Assembly (NCBI GenBank): GCA_028277545.1
Contig: JANQGB010000006.1
Span: forward strand, 1 to 20,750
Source of the DNA: Phycisphaerae bacterium
GTDB lineage: Bacteria; Planctomycetota; Phycisphaerae; UBA1845
Reading direction: 5' to 3'
Length of the DNA: 20,750 bases
The stretch's first letter is position 1; every line of letters starts with the position of its first letter. Positions 1-7,534 of this stretch are shown in pieces. Both the position numbers and the translations under genes were made by a program. The notes below the pieces were generated by a model. The model was given only the letters and a program-made list of their open reading frames with translations, searched no databases and had not been told where the DNA came from.

Positions 1-566
1 CTGCCGCAGTGGTCGGTGGCCGGTGGGTCCGGCGCCAGCTCCAGGGTGGTGACGATCTCGCCCAGGAAGAAATAGCTGCCCAGCAGCGGGTCGAGCACCA
101 TGGTGTTCTTGCCGATCCAGCCCACGCCTGCGGAAGCGGCCAACTCGCGTTCCAGGATTGGCGCGGTGTCCACGCAGGCCCGCGCCTCAAACGGCTCGTC
201 TATTGCCTCCCGCAGGCGGTCGATCATCGCGAACAGACGGTGTTTGACCACCAGGTGATAGTCATCGCCCCAGGCGTACTTCGCCACGCGGCCGTGGGGT
301 TGCTCGTTCCGGCCGGGCGTGTCCGGTTGGTGGTAGTTCAGCGCCATGACGATCACGCTGCGGGCGCCGTCCAGCAGGCGGCGGGGATCGACGCGAATCT
401 CGAAGTGCCGGCCCAGGTAGTCCATCCGGCCCGCCAGGCCCCGGTTGAGCCAGTCCCGCACATATGAGGCCCGCGCCACCGGCGCGGCTGCCGTGATGCC
501 CACCCGATCGAACCCCAGACCCGAGCCGATGCTTCGAACAAGATCGGATTTATCGGTCTCTGTCAC
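1..566 (-). CDS. queG: Epoxyqueuosine reductase QueG, N-terminal part (runs off the left edge)
   Basis: The enzyme catalyses the last step of queuosine synthesis, reducing epoxyqueuosine in the anticodon loop of tRNA to queuosine with cobalamin and two [4Fe-4S] clusters in the cytoplasm. Only the first 188 residues are in the window. They include the family signature CVDTAPILERELA (131-143), then GWIGKNT (149-155), SYFFLGEI (164-171), and the start of the first cluster motif, DHCG, at the very edge. D133 in VDTAP corresponds to the proposed proton-donor aspartate of this family. The start chosen is GTG at 566-564: an in-frame TAG lies three codons upstream, and an AGGA lies just before it. 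The full protein is normally about 330-380 residues, so roughly half is missing, including the ferredoxin-like domain. The gene is divergent from the one at 704. The motif match makes the assignment very secure. Confidence 0.95.
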   Translation of the reverse strand, partial: MTETDKSDLVRSIGSGLGFDRVGITAAAPVARASYVRDWLNRGLAGRMDYLGRHFEIRVDPRRLLDGARSVIVMALNYHQPDTPGRNEQPHGRVAKYAWGDDYHLVVKHRLFAMIDRLREAIDEPFEARACVDTAPILERELAASAGVGWIGKNTMVLDPLLGSYFFLGEIVTTLELAPDPPATDHCG

Positions 567-617
567 ATACGCATCCTAGTGGGCGGTGTTGTCGATAGAA
601 AGTCGGAGGATGTCTTA

Positions 618-646
618 TTGACACCAACTGGTGGGGAGCCTAGCTT
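618..646 (+). promoter_or_regulatory. Candidate sigma70-type promoter for the 704-1150 gene
   Basis: A perfect TTGACA lies at 618-623, followed after 17 bases by TAGCTT at 641-646, a poor -10 box (3 of 6 consensus bases). Transcription would start near 653 and give a leader of about 50 bases before the ATG at 704. It lies in the 137-bp divergent spacer between queG and this gene. Support is motif-only. Confidence 0.35.
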
Positions 647-703
647 GCCCCGGTTCAGCCCTTGCGAACGGTCGGCCCGCGGGTCGCCGCGGGAGAAACA
701 ACG

Positions 704-1150
704 ATGTTTGACTACGACTGGTTCCACGGCGTCCCCTTCCAGCAGCAGCAGGAAGAAGCCCGCTACCGCTGCACCATGCGCCACTTCCCCGAGATCAATC
801 GGGAGGACCTTCTGGACGATGAAGCCGCCCACGGTTTTCACGTGGAGGTAATCGTGCGAACTCTGGTCTACCTCCGCGACGGGTTCAGCTACGAACTCAA
901 GGAGATGGCCAACGTCGACAGCAAGAGTCACCTGATCTTCGAGTGCGAGCCGGTCGATGAGCACTACAAGGTCGGCTCCTTCGTGGTTACTGTGCCCTTC
1001 GACGAGATCGTGCGAGTCGAGGCCTTTGCGGTCCATCCCTCGGAGAGGCCCGAAGACATGCCCCTGATCACCGGGTTCCGCACGCGCGGCGACGGGGCCG
1101 AACATGCTCGAGAGGGCACCGATCATCCGCGCGAAAGCGCCCCGCTGTAA
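704..1150 (+). CDS. Conserved-looking hypothetical protein, 148 aa, no recognised family
   Basis: I do not recognise this protein. The ATG at 704 is preceded by GGGAGA (691-696) at a 7-base spacing, which fixes the start. Third codon positions are almost all G or C, as in neighbouring genes, which favours this strand over the long overlapping antisense frame. The protein is soluble and acidic, with no signal peptide or membrane segment. It begins MFDYDWFHGVPFQQQQEEA, continues with an alternating hydrophobic/charged middle (residues about 45-105, likely beta-strand rich), and ends in a charged, probably disordered tail from about residue 125. A single cysteine at 24 and one near residue 84 do not form an obvious metal site. 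It stands alone between divergent queG and the trkA-trkH pair, so context gives no function. Confidence 0.75.
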   Translation: MFDYDWFHGVPFQQQQEEARYRCTMRHFPEINREDLLDDEAAHGFHVEVIVRTLVYLRDGFSYELKEMANVDSKSHLIFECEPVDEHYKVGSFVVTVPFDEIVRVEAFAVHPSERPEDMPLITGFRTRGDGAEHAREGTDHPRESAPL

Positions 1151-1294
1151 TAGTCCAGCCTGCCCCGACGCTTGGGTGGCACTCCACGTAAAGGGTGGCA
1201 GGCCCGAGGCGCGTCACTGCGCGGTGGCCTTTGGGCCGACTGCTGCCTGGACGGTTGCCCAGCCCGCGTGTCGCAGGCAGCCTGCTGGCCGGGC

Positions 1295-1322
1295 TTGTCC
1301 GCCGCCGCCGTTCCCGTATGAT
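1295..1322 (+). promoter_or_regulatory. Candidate promoter for trkA-trkH
   Basis: TTGTCC at 1295-1300 and TATGAT at 1317-1322 are 16 bases apart and match the sigma70 consensus at 4 of 6 and 5 of 6 positions. The predicted start point is near 1329, about 30 bases upstream of the trkA ATG. The rest of the 208-bp spacer (1151-1358) holds only short inverted repeats, such as GTGGCACTCCAC near 1175. Confidence 0.4.
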
Positions 1323-1358
1323 CGTGGCCAGATGGACCCACGGTACGGATAGCGACCG

Positions 1359-2699
1359 ATGAACATCATCATCGCCGGCGCGGGCGAGGTGGGGCAACAT
1401 GCGGCCAGAGAACTCGGCGCCGACGGGCACAACGTCGTGGTGGTAGACACGTCCAGCGCCAAGCTGCAATCGCTGGAAGAGCGGCTGGACGTACGCACCC
1501 TGCCCGGCAACGCGGCCCAGGCCTGGGTATTGCGCGAGGCGGGCGGCGCCAAGTGCGACCTGCTGGTGGCCGCCACCAACAACGACGAGATCAACCTGCT
1601 CACCGCGGCCGTGGCCAAGGGTGTGGGCGCCAAGAAGTCGCTGGCCCGCGTCCACCACAGTGCCTACCTGGGGCACCGAGGCCTGAACTACGCCGCCCAC
1701 CTGGGAATCGACGAGCTGATCTGTCCGGAGTACCTCACCGCCCAGGCTATCGCCCGGACGCTGCATAACCCCGGTGCCCTGGCGGTGGAGGATTTTGCCC
1801 GCGGGCTGGTGGTGATGCAGGAGTTCGCCGTCGGCGAGGACGCACCCGCCACCGGCAGTGCCCTGCGGGAACTGAAGCTGCCCCCCGGCGTCCGGCTGGC
1901 GCAGATCCGCCGGAACGACTCGGCACTGATCCCCAGCGCGACCACCGTCGTCGCCCAAGGCGACGTCGTAACGTTGGTCGGCGAGAAGGCCACCTTCGAG
2001 CAGGGGCGCAAGCTGTTTGCCAGTGGCAAGTCGAAGCGCGTCCACGTTGCGGTCATGGGGGGATCGGCCCTCGGCGTCTGGGTCTGCCGGGCGCTGAAGG
2101 ATCCGCGGTTCTCGTTGCGGCTGTTCGAAATCCAGCGGGAGCGGGCGGAGGAACTGGCTGAGAAACTTGAACACGTCACCGTGGTCCAGGCCGACCCCAG
2201 CGAGCCGGAGGTCTGCAAAGAAGAACGGCTGGACGGCGCGGACGCCTTCCTGGCGGTAACCGGCGACGATGAGCGGAACATCCTGGCCTGCGCCCAGGCC
2301 AAGTCCCTGGGCGTCAAGACGTCGATCACCATTCTCAAGCGGCCGGCCTATCTGCACCTGCTGTCTCACGTGGGTATAGACCGGGCCTTCAGCCCGCGAA
2401 CGGTGGCGGCGGACGCGATTCGCAAGCTGCTCGAATCCGGCCCGGTCTGGTGTCTGGCCACCTTGTCACAGGGGACCGCCGACGTCTACGAAATCCGTCC
2501 CACGCGTCGGGCCACCGTGATCGGGAAGGAGCTGCGCAACGTCAAGCTTCCGCCTAACTGCGTGATCGCCGCCATACAGGGGAGCGACAGCGTACGAGTA
2601 CCCGGCGCGGAGGACATCATCAGCGTCGGCGACACGGTGCTGCTGATTGGCCCGCATGGTATCGAACGTGACCTGAAGAGAGTCTTTGCCGACAAGTAA
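1359..2699 (+). CDS. trkA: Trk potassium uptake regulatory subunit TrkA
   Basis: This is the peripheral cytoplasmic subunit that binds NAD(H) and other nucleotides and gates the TrkH potassium channel. At 446 residues it has the usual full-length TrkA plan of two RCK_N plus RCK_C tandems (E. coli TrkA is about 458 aa). The first Rossmann fold starts at residue 1 with IIAGAGEVG and ends its second strand in VVVVD; LLVAATNNDEIN follows. The second starts near residue 229 with VAVMGGSALG and has LAVTGDDERN. Both RCK_C lobes are visible, the last ending LIGPHGIERDLKRVF. Both nucleotide-binding glycine motifs look intact. The ATG at 1359 has only a weak ribosome site (GGATAG). trkH follows after 27 bases, so the two are almost certainly one operon. 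Confidence 0.95.
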   Translation: MNIIIAGAGEVGQHAARELGADGHNVVVVDTSSAKLQSLEERLDVRTLPGNAAQAWVLREAGGAKCDLLVAATNNDEINLLTAAVAKGVGAKKSLARVHHSAYLGHRGLNYAAHLGIDELICPEYLTAQAIARTLHNPGALAVEDFARGLVVMQEFAVGEDAPATGSALRELKLPPGVRLAQIRRNDSALIPSATTVVAQGDVVTLVGEKATFEQGRKLFASGKSKRVHVAVMGGSALGVWVCRALKDPRFSLRLFEIQRERAEELAEKLEHVTVVQADPSEPEVCKEERLDGADAFLAVTGDDERNILACAQAKSLGVKTSITILKRPAYLHLLSHVGIDRAFSPRTVAADAIRKLLESGPVWCLATLSQGTADVYEIRPTRRATVIGKELRNVKLPPNCVIAAIQGSDSVRVPGAEDIISVGDTVLLIGPHGIERDLKRVFADK

Positions 2700-2726
2700 C
2701 CCCAGCAGCTCAGCAAGGCGTGGTCC

Positions 2727-4268
2727 GTGAACTATCGCAGCGTCTTTTGCCAACTCGGCGTCCTGATGTGGGTGCTGAGCGTGTCCATACTGGCGGTGGC
2801 TGGCTGGTCGGCCGTGCAGGTGTTGACGGGCAACGACGCCGAGCTGCTGCCACTGCGGGCCTTCCTGCTCAGCTCGGTGCTTGGCGTGGGCCTGGGCACC
2901 GCCCTGTGGCTGCTGTCGCACCGCAAGGCCGGTGAGATCGGGCGGCGCGAGGCGATGCTGCTGGTTGCGCTGAGCTGGCTGGTTGGGGCGGGGCTCTCCG
3001 CTCTTCCGTATCGGCTCTGGGCAGCGATGGAGACCGACGTTCAGAAGTACGACCTGGCCTTCGAGTCGTCGGTCAACTGCTACTTTGAGGCCATGAGTGG
3101 CCTGACCACCACCGGATCAACCGTCCTGAGCGATATCGCCTCGCTGCCGGGCAGCTTGCTGCTTTGGCGATCGTTGACCCACTGGCTCGGCGGGCTGGGG
3201 ATCGTGGTTCTGTTTGTGGCTGTGCTGCCGCTTCTGGGGGTGGGGGGCAAGCGTCTCTTTCGAGTCGAGGCTCCGGGTCCGGCGGCGGGGGGCGTTCGTC
3301 CTCGTATTCAGGAGACCGCCCGGGCACTCTGGCTGATCTATCTGGGCCTGACGGTGGCGGAGATTCTGTCGTTGCGCGTCCTGGGTCTGGACTGGTTCGA
3401 CTCGGTATGCCACACCTTCGCCACCCTGGCCACCGGCGGATTCAGCACCAGGAACGCCAGCGTCGGGGAGATCAACTCGGCGGCTGTGGACACGGTGATC
3501 ATCGTCTTCATGATGCTGGCCGGCGTTAACTTCGGCCTCTACTACATGGCGCTGCGCGGCCGGTGGGCGGCCATCAAGGAGGATCGTGAGCTACGGGCCT
3601 ATCTGGGGATCATGGTCGTAGCCTCGGTGGTGATCACTGCCTGCCTGACGGGCTTCCCTGTTCTGACCACTACGGGACAACACGCCGCTGAAGGCCTGGG
3701 GGAGACGATTCGACACTCTGTGTTCCAGGTGGTTGCGGTCCAGACCACGACCGGCTTCTGCACGGCCGACTTCAATCTCTGGCCATTCCTGCCCAAGGCC
3801 ATCCTGGTGATCGTCATGTTCGTGGGGGCTTCAGGGGGCTCGACGGGCGGGGGGATCAAGGTGGTCCGCTGCCTGATTGCGTTCAAGGTCCTGCTGGCGG
3901 AGATAGAACACGTCTTCAGACCCAAGGTGGTCCGGACCATTCGCCTGGGACGATCCAAGGTCGACGCGGAGATGCGCCAAAGTTCGGTGGCTTACGTGCT
4001 GATCATTGTTGTCCTGTTTCTGATCGGGGCGGTCCTGCTGATGCTCCTGGAAGGCGGCTCCGAGATCGATTTCGTGACCGCCGCGACGGCCAGCGCCGCC
4101 ACGCTGAACAACATCGGCCCGGGTCTGGCCCGCGTTGGAGCGATCGAGAACTTCGGCTGGTTCAGCGACGCCAGCAAGCTGGTCATGAGTCTGCTGATGG
4201 CTTTGGGGCGGCTCGAAGTCTTCGCTATCGCCGTGCTCTTCATGCCCTCGTTCTGGCGCAGCGAGTGA
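2727..4268 (+). CDS. trkH: Trk potassium uptake channel subunit TrkH
   Basis: This is the inner-membrane K+ channel subunit of the Trk/Ktr/HKT superfamily, and works with the TrkA ring encoded just upstream. The 513 residues are strongly hydrophobic and hold the four pseudo-repeated pore loops of the family: TTTGST (127-132), ATGGFST (235-241), TTTGFCT (340-346) and NNIGPG (461-466). The glycine of each selectivity filter is present. GASGGSTGGGIK (367-378), just after the third pore loop, corresponds to the conserved gating region. The start is GTG at 2727, with AAGG at 2715-2718 eight bases before it and 27 bases after the trkA stop. The length is typical of TrkH (about 480-510 aa). A 127-bp gap to the next gene suggests the operon ends here, though no clear terminator is visible. 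Confidence 0.95.
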   Translation: MNYRSVFCQLGVLMWVLSVSILAVAGWSAVQVLTGNDAELLPLRAFLLSSVLGVGLGTALWLLSHRKAGEIGRREAMLLVALSWLVGAGLSALPYRLWAAMETDVQKYDLAFESSVNCYFEAMSGLTTTGSTVLSDIASLPGSLLLWRSLTHWLGGLGIVVLFVAVLPLLGVGGKRLFRVEAPGPAAGGVRPRIQETARALWLIYLGLTVAEILSLRVLGLDWFDSVCHTFATLATGGFSTRNASVGEINSAAVDTVIIVFMMLAGVNFGLYYMALRGRWAAIKEDRELRAYLGIMVVASVVITACLTGFPVLTTTGQHAAEGLGETIRHSVFQVVAVQTTTGFCTADFNLWPFLPKAILVIVMFVGASGGSTGGGIKVVRCLIAFKVLLAEIEHVFRPKVVRTIRLGRSKVDAEMRQSSVAYVLIIVVLFLIGAVLLMLLEGGSEIDFVTAATASAATLNNIGPGLARVGAIENFGWFSDASKLVMSLLMALGRLEVFAIAVLFMPSFWRSE

Positions 4269-4395
4269 TCGCCCCGTCCGGCAAGTCCGCTGACACGCTG
4301 GCCAGATCTGACGCGCTGTCGCAAGGTACTCGCACGTTTGCCTGGCGCCGCTATCATGGACGGCGTTGGTTTCGGTTGGGTCCGTGAGATGGAAT

Positions 4396-6027
4396 ATGTC
4401 GCCACCGGTACGGAACGGTCTGGTCTGGCTGCTCCTGATGGCTATTCCATTAGTCGTGCTGGTTGGCCACACCCGCTACTTCAACTTCGTCAACGACGAC
4501 GCCTTCATCTCTTTCCGCTACGCTGACAACCTGGTGCGAATCGGGGAGCTGAACTTCAACCCGGGCCAGCGCGTAGAGGGCTACACGAATTTTCTCTGGA
4601 CCATAGTGGTCGCGTTGGGACTGAGCCTGGGGTGCGAGGTCGTCGGCTGGGCGCTGGGCGTGGCGCTGATCTGTAGTCTCGGAACGCTGATCGTGGTACA
4701 GCGTTTCGGTATGACGGTCGATCGGTTGGTCGCCGCAGGCGACTGGCCGGCCGATCACAAGAACACCGCCGGCGCATCGTGGCGGTTCGTGGCCCCGGCT
4801 CTGCTGGCGCTGGCCTCACCTTTTGCCTGCTGGACAAGCGGCGGGCTGGAAACCGCCTTATTCACGCTGCTGGTCACGGCCGCCGTCTGGCGATACTGGG
4901 CCGAGCGCATCGGCGGCGCTGGCATTCCCTGGTCTGGGATGCTCTTTGCCCTGGCCGCCATGACCCGTCCGGAGGGTTTTCTATTCTTCGGGCTTACCGC
5001 CGTGCACCGCCTGATCGACAACGGTGCCCGCGGCGGTCGCTGGCTGCCCGCCCGGCGGGATTGGGCATGGTTGGGGCTCTTCCTGCTGCCGACTCTCCCG
5101 CATCAGGTCTGGCGCATCAGCTACTACGGCTACCTGTTCCCCAACACCTACTATGCCAAGGTGTCCGGCGTGGACCACGACTGGCGGGGGCTGCTGTACC
5201 TGCAGAACTTCGTGGCCAACTGCAAGCCATGGATCGTATTGCTGCTGCTGGTGGTGCCCCGTTCCGCCAGTAGCGCTCCCGGCGCCCGGGCGAGCAGGTC
5301 GCTGTATGCCCACCTGCTGGTGCTGGTTCTGGCGCTGGCCGTCCACGTGGTGCGGGCTGGGGGGGACTTCATGGCCTTGCACCGGTTCTTCGTGCCGGTT
5401 CTGCCCTTGCTGGCCCTGATGCTGGCGGACGGTTTGCGTAATCTCCATGCCCTGCTTCTTGCCCTGCGGCGACAGCGTCACGCCCCGGCGTTCAACGTGT
5501 TTGCCGTGGAGGTGGTGCTGGCCCTGGTGGTAGTGGCCCACTTCGGCTGGCTGTCGCGGGCCCACACAACTGGTGGCAGCGGCGGCGGAATTGACGGCGT
5601 ACCGTTCATGAACCAGTTCGCCCGCGACAACGCCGCGGTAGGGCGCTGGCTGGCGGCCAACGCCGATCCGGATGCCACTATCGCTACCACCGCGGCCGGT
5701 GCGGTTCCGTACTACTCGCGGCTGCGGACCTTCGACATGCATGGCCTGACCGAGCCGAGCATCGCACACGGTGCGCCACCCTTGCGTTCGCGCCCCGGCC
5801 ATTCACGCACTGCGACCACCGAACAGGTCCTGGAGTGGGCCCCAACTTATTACGTGGGCGTGCCGGCCGTTTATTCTCACAAGTCGGACGGCAACGCCGC
5901 GGAGCGCCGCCGGTGGGAGCCGCAGGGCTACCGCTGGCGCGTGGTGCCCCTGCCAGATCTGCCAGGCCGCTGGTGGGGATTCTTCGAGCGCACTGAAGAC
6001 GGAGCCACCGAGGTGCGATCAGAGTAG
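4396..6027 (+). CDS. AftB-like GT-C superfamily membrane glycosyltransferase
   Basis: This is a multi-spanning protein of 543 residues. Its N-terminal segment holds NDDAFISFRYADNLV (33-47) followed by FNPGQRVEGYTNFLW (54-68), a signature shared with mycobacterial AftB-type arabinofuranosyltransferases and many uncharacterised GT-C enzymes. The DD pair (34-35) sits in the first periplasmic loop, where GT-C enzymes carry their acidic catalytic or metal residues. About ten hydrophobic segments follow, then a soluble C-terminal domain from about residue 400. Such enzymes transfer a sugar from a polyprenyl-phosphate donor on the outer face of the membrane; donor and acceptor here cannot be read from sequence. 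I chose the ATG at 4396 over the in-frame TTG 4366 and GTG 4384 because the hydrophobic segment begins right after it and a GGA lies just upstream. It follows trkH on the same strand but is probably a separate unit. Confidence 0.8.
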   Translation: MSPPVRNGLVWLLLMAIPLVVLVGHTRYFNFVNDDAFISFRYADNLVRIGELNFNPGQRVEGYTNFLWTIVVALGLSLGCEVVGWALGVALICSLGTLIVVQRFGMTVDRLVAAGDWPADHKNTAGASWRFVAPALLALASPFACWTSGGLETALFTLLVTAAVWRYWAERIGGAGIPWSGMLFALAAMTRPEGFLFFGLTAVHRLIDNGARGGRWLPARRDWAWLGLFLLPTLPHQVWRISYYGYLFPNTYYAKVSGVDHDWRGLLYLQNFVANCKPWIVLLLLVVPRSASSAPGARASRSLYAHLLVLVLALAVHVVRAGGDFMALHRFFVPVLPLLALMLADGLRNLHALLLALRRQRHAPAFNVFAVEVVLALVVVAHFGWLSRAHTTGGSGGGIDGVPFMNQFARDNAAVGRWLAANADPDATIATTAAGAVPYYSRLRTFDMHGLTEPSIAHGAPPLRSRPGHSRTATTEQVLEWAPTYYVGVPAVYSHKSDGNAAERRRWEPQGYRWRVVPLPDLPGRWWGFFERTEDGATEVRSE

Positions 6028-6110
6028 TCCCGGTCTGTGACTAGTGCCCCATGATGGCACCAGAGGTGCCGGGAAAGACAGCGTCTTGCCACCGGAACTG
6101 ACCAGCAACT

Positions 6111-6186
6111 GTGGCACCGGCATCTTGCCGGTGCGAGCACAGGCTGGAAGCCTGTGCCACACACTCACCGGCAGGATGCCGGTTCC
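6111..6186. repeat. Cluster of three short palindromes of the CACCGGCA type
   Basis: Three near-perfect hairpins lie in a row in a 374-bp gene-free spacer (6028-6401): CACCGGCA-tct-TGCCGGTG at 6115-6133, GCACAGGCT-gga-AGCCTGTGC at 6138-6157 (stem starting at GCAC), and ACCGGCA-gga-TGCCGGT at 6168-6184. An outer GTGGCAC (6111-6117) can also pair with GTGCCAC (6154-6160), so the first two could refold as one branched structure. The 24 bases at 6111-6134 are the exact reverse complement of 10114-10137. Dispersed repeats of this look are common in planctomycete genomes. The remainder of the spacer, 6028-6110 and 6273-6390, shows no gene. Confidence 0.85.
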
Positions 6187-6272
6187 ACAGAAGGTGCCAC
6201 AGAGGGCGCCACAGAGGGTGCCACGGGGGGTGCTACAGGAGTTGCGACGGGAGGCGCCACAAACGGTGCCCC
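6181..6272 (+). repeat. Degenerate 12-bp tandem repeat (GGTGCCACAGAG), about seven and a half units
   Basis: Units begin at 6181, 6193, 6205, 6217, 6229, 6241, 6253 and (partial) 6265. The consensus is GG(T/C)GCCACAGAG. The first unit overlaps the right arm and flank of the preceding palindrome, so the tandem array looks as if it expanded from the GGTGCCACA edge of that hairpin. A forward frame through it reads a Glu/Gly-Gly-Ala-Thr four-residue repeat, but no credible gene contains it. The array ends about 130 bases before the start of the asparaginase gene. Confidence 0.85.
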
Positions 6273-6401
6273 ATCGCTTTGGCAGCGTTGGTTGGGGGTC
6301 GGCGGGATTTGCCGGAGGATTTGTCCTTGCCCCGGTTCGTCGCAGGCTGCATAACATGGGAAGGCTGCCGGGGGGAGCAGTTGTTTTTGGAAGGAGACAG
6401 C

Positions 6402-7520
6402 ATGTCGGTATCCCGTCGAAGCTTCCTGCAAGGCGCCGCGGCCGCGGCGGCTGGAACCCTGGTTGCCGGGACATCGGAGGGTATGGCCAGGACCAAGGCG
6501 CCGGGCACCGCGATCGACCGTGAGCGTCGGCGGTCGCCCGGTGGTCCGGTGGTGGTCGCCAGCGGCAACGGGTTGCCTGCCACTGCCAAGGCGGCCGAGA
6601 TGATCCTGGCCGGCCGCGACCCGCTGGACGCGGTCGTGGCTGGTGTCAATATCGTCGAGTTGGATCCGGACGACCACTCGGTCGGCTACGGCGGCCTGCC
6701 CAACGAGGATGGCGTCGTGCAGTTGGATTCCTGCGTGATGCACGGCCCCACCCACAACGCCGGAGCGGTGGCTGCCTTGCAGAACATCAAGACGCCGTCA
6801 CGCGTGGCCCAATTGGTCATGGAACGAACCGACCACGTGCTGATTGTGGGGGAGGGCGCCCTGCGTTTTGCCAAGGCGCACGGCTTCAGGGAGGAAAACC
6901 TCCTTACCGACGCGGCTCGAAGACAATGGCTTAAGTGGAAGGAGGCTCGTCGCGGTGGCGACTGGCTTTCTCCGGCGGGCGCGGAGGTGGAGGGCGATGA
7001 TCAGGCTTCCGCGTCCCATGATGTTATGCGCGGACCCGGCGGCGCCGAGTTCACGTACGGGACTATCAACTGCTGCGGGCTGGACACCAGCGGCGATCTG
7101 GCCGGCGTGACCACCACCAGCGGACTGAGCTACAAAATCCCGGGGCGGGTGGGCGACTCGCCGATCATCGGCGCGGGGCTTTATGTGGACAACGACGTCG
7201 GCGCGGCCGGAGCCACCGGTCGGGGCGAGGCCGCCATCCTCAACTGCGGATCGTACACCATCGTGGAGCTCATGCGGCAGGGCCGGACCCCGACCGAGGC
7301 CTGCCTGGAGCTGCTCCGTCGTGTCGTCGCCCACAACGTCGACCCGCGCCTGCGGCGACCGAACGGTGAGCCCGACTTCGGGTTGATATTCTACGCGGTA
7401 CGGAAGGACGGCCTGTACGGGTCGGCCTCAATCCGGTCGGGACGACAGTTCGCCGTCAACAGTGAGGGCCGCAACCGCCTCGAGGACTGTGCCTATCTGT
7501 TCGAAGGGCAACACGAGTAG
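6402..7520 (+). CDS. Tat-exported N(4)-(beta-N-acetylglucosaminyl)-L-asparaginase / type 2 asparaginase family
   Basis: This is an N-terminal-nucleophile hydrolase of the glycosylasparaginase family, which hydrolyses the amide of asparagine or glycosylasparagine. The 372-residue precursor starts with a Tat signal, SRRSFLQGAAAAAAGTL (4-20), so it should be exported folded. Features of the family are VVASGNGL (51-58), ELDPDDHSVGYGGLPNEDG (86-104), the predicted autocleavage site YG|T at 219-221 with T221 as nucleophile, GRVGDSPIIGAG (248-259) carrying the substrate-binding Arg and Asp, and GAAGATGRGE (267-276). The last motif has Arg where the human enzyme has Asp (ATGDGD). The ATG at 6402 has AAGGAG at 6391-6396, an excellent ribosome site with a 5-base spacing. 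The gene converges on the next one with only 14 bases between stops. Exact substrate is uncertain. Confidence 0.9.
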   Translation: MSVSRRSFLQGAAAAAAGTLVAGTSEGMARTKAPGTAIDRERRRSPGGPVVVASGNGLPATAKAAEMILAGRDPLDAVVAGVNIVELDPDDHSVGYGGLPNEDGVVQLDSCVMHGPTHNAGAVAALQNIKTPSRVAQLVMERTDHVLIVGEGALRFAKAHGFREENLLTDAARRQWLKWKEARRGGDWLSPAGAEVEGDDQASASHDVMRGPGGAEFTYGTINCCGLDTSGDLAGVTTTSGLSYKIPGRVGDSPIIGAGLYVDNDVGAAGATGRGEAAILNCGSYTIVELMRQGRTPTEACLELLRRVVAHNVDPRLRRPNGEPDFGLIFYAVRKDGLYGSASIRSGRQFAVNSEGRNRLEDCAYLFEGQHE

Positions 7521-7534
7521 ACGCCGGGATGGCG

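Noticed and set aside
9..467. Plus-strand frame of 152 codons at the left edge
   Set aside because: It is the antisense of queG, whose conserved motifs (VDTAP, GWIGKNT) are read on the minus strand.
563..1126. 187-codon minus-strand frame whose stop overlaps the queG start as GTGA
   Set aside because: It looks like a coupled gene, but the opposite strand has a better ribosome site, typical G/C third positions and a more natural protein composition. The minus frame is Val/His/Asp/Leu-rich in the way antisense frames of GC-rich genes are.
1068..2369. 433-codon minus-strand frame antisense to trkA
   Set aside because: It lies almost wholly under a clear trkA, has no recognisable motif and shows antisense-type composition (Gln, His, Gly, Asp runs).
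6111..7520. Extended start for the asparaginase at the GTG/ATG region near 6111
   Set aside because: That frame would translate the hairpins and 12-bp repeats. The ATG at 6402 has a perfect AAGGAG and begins a Tat signal peptide.
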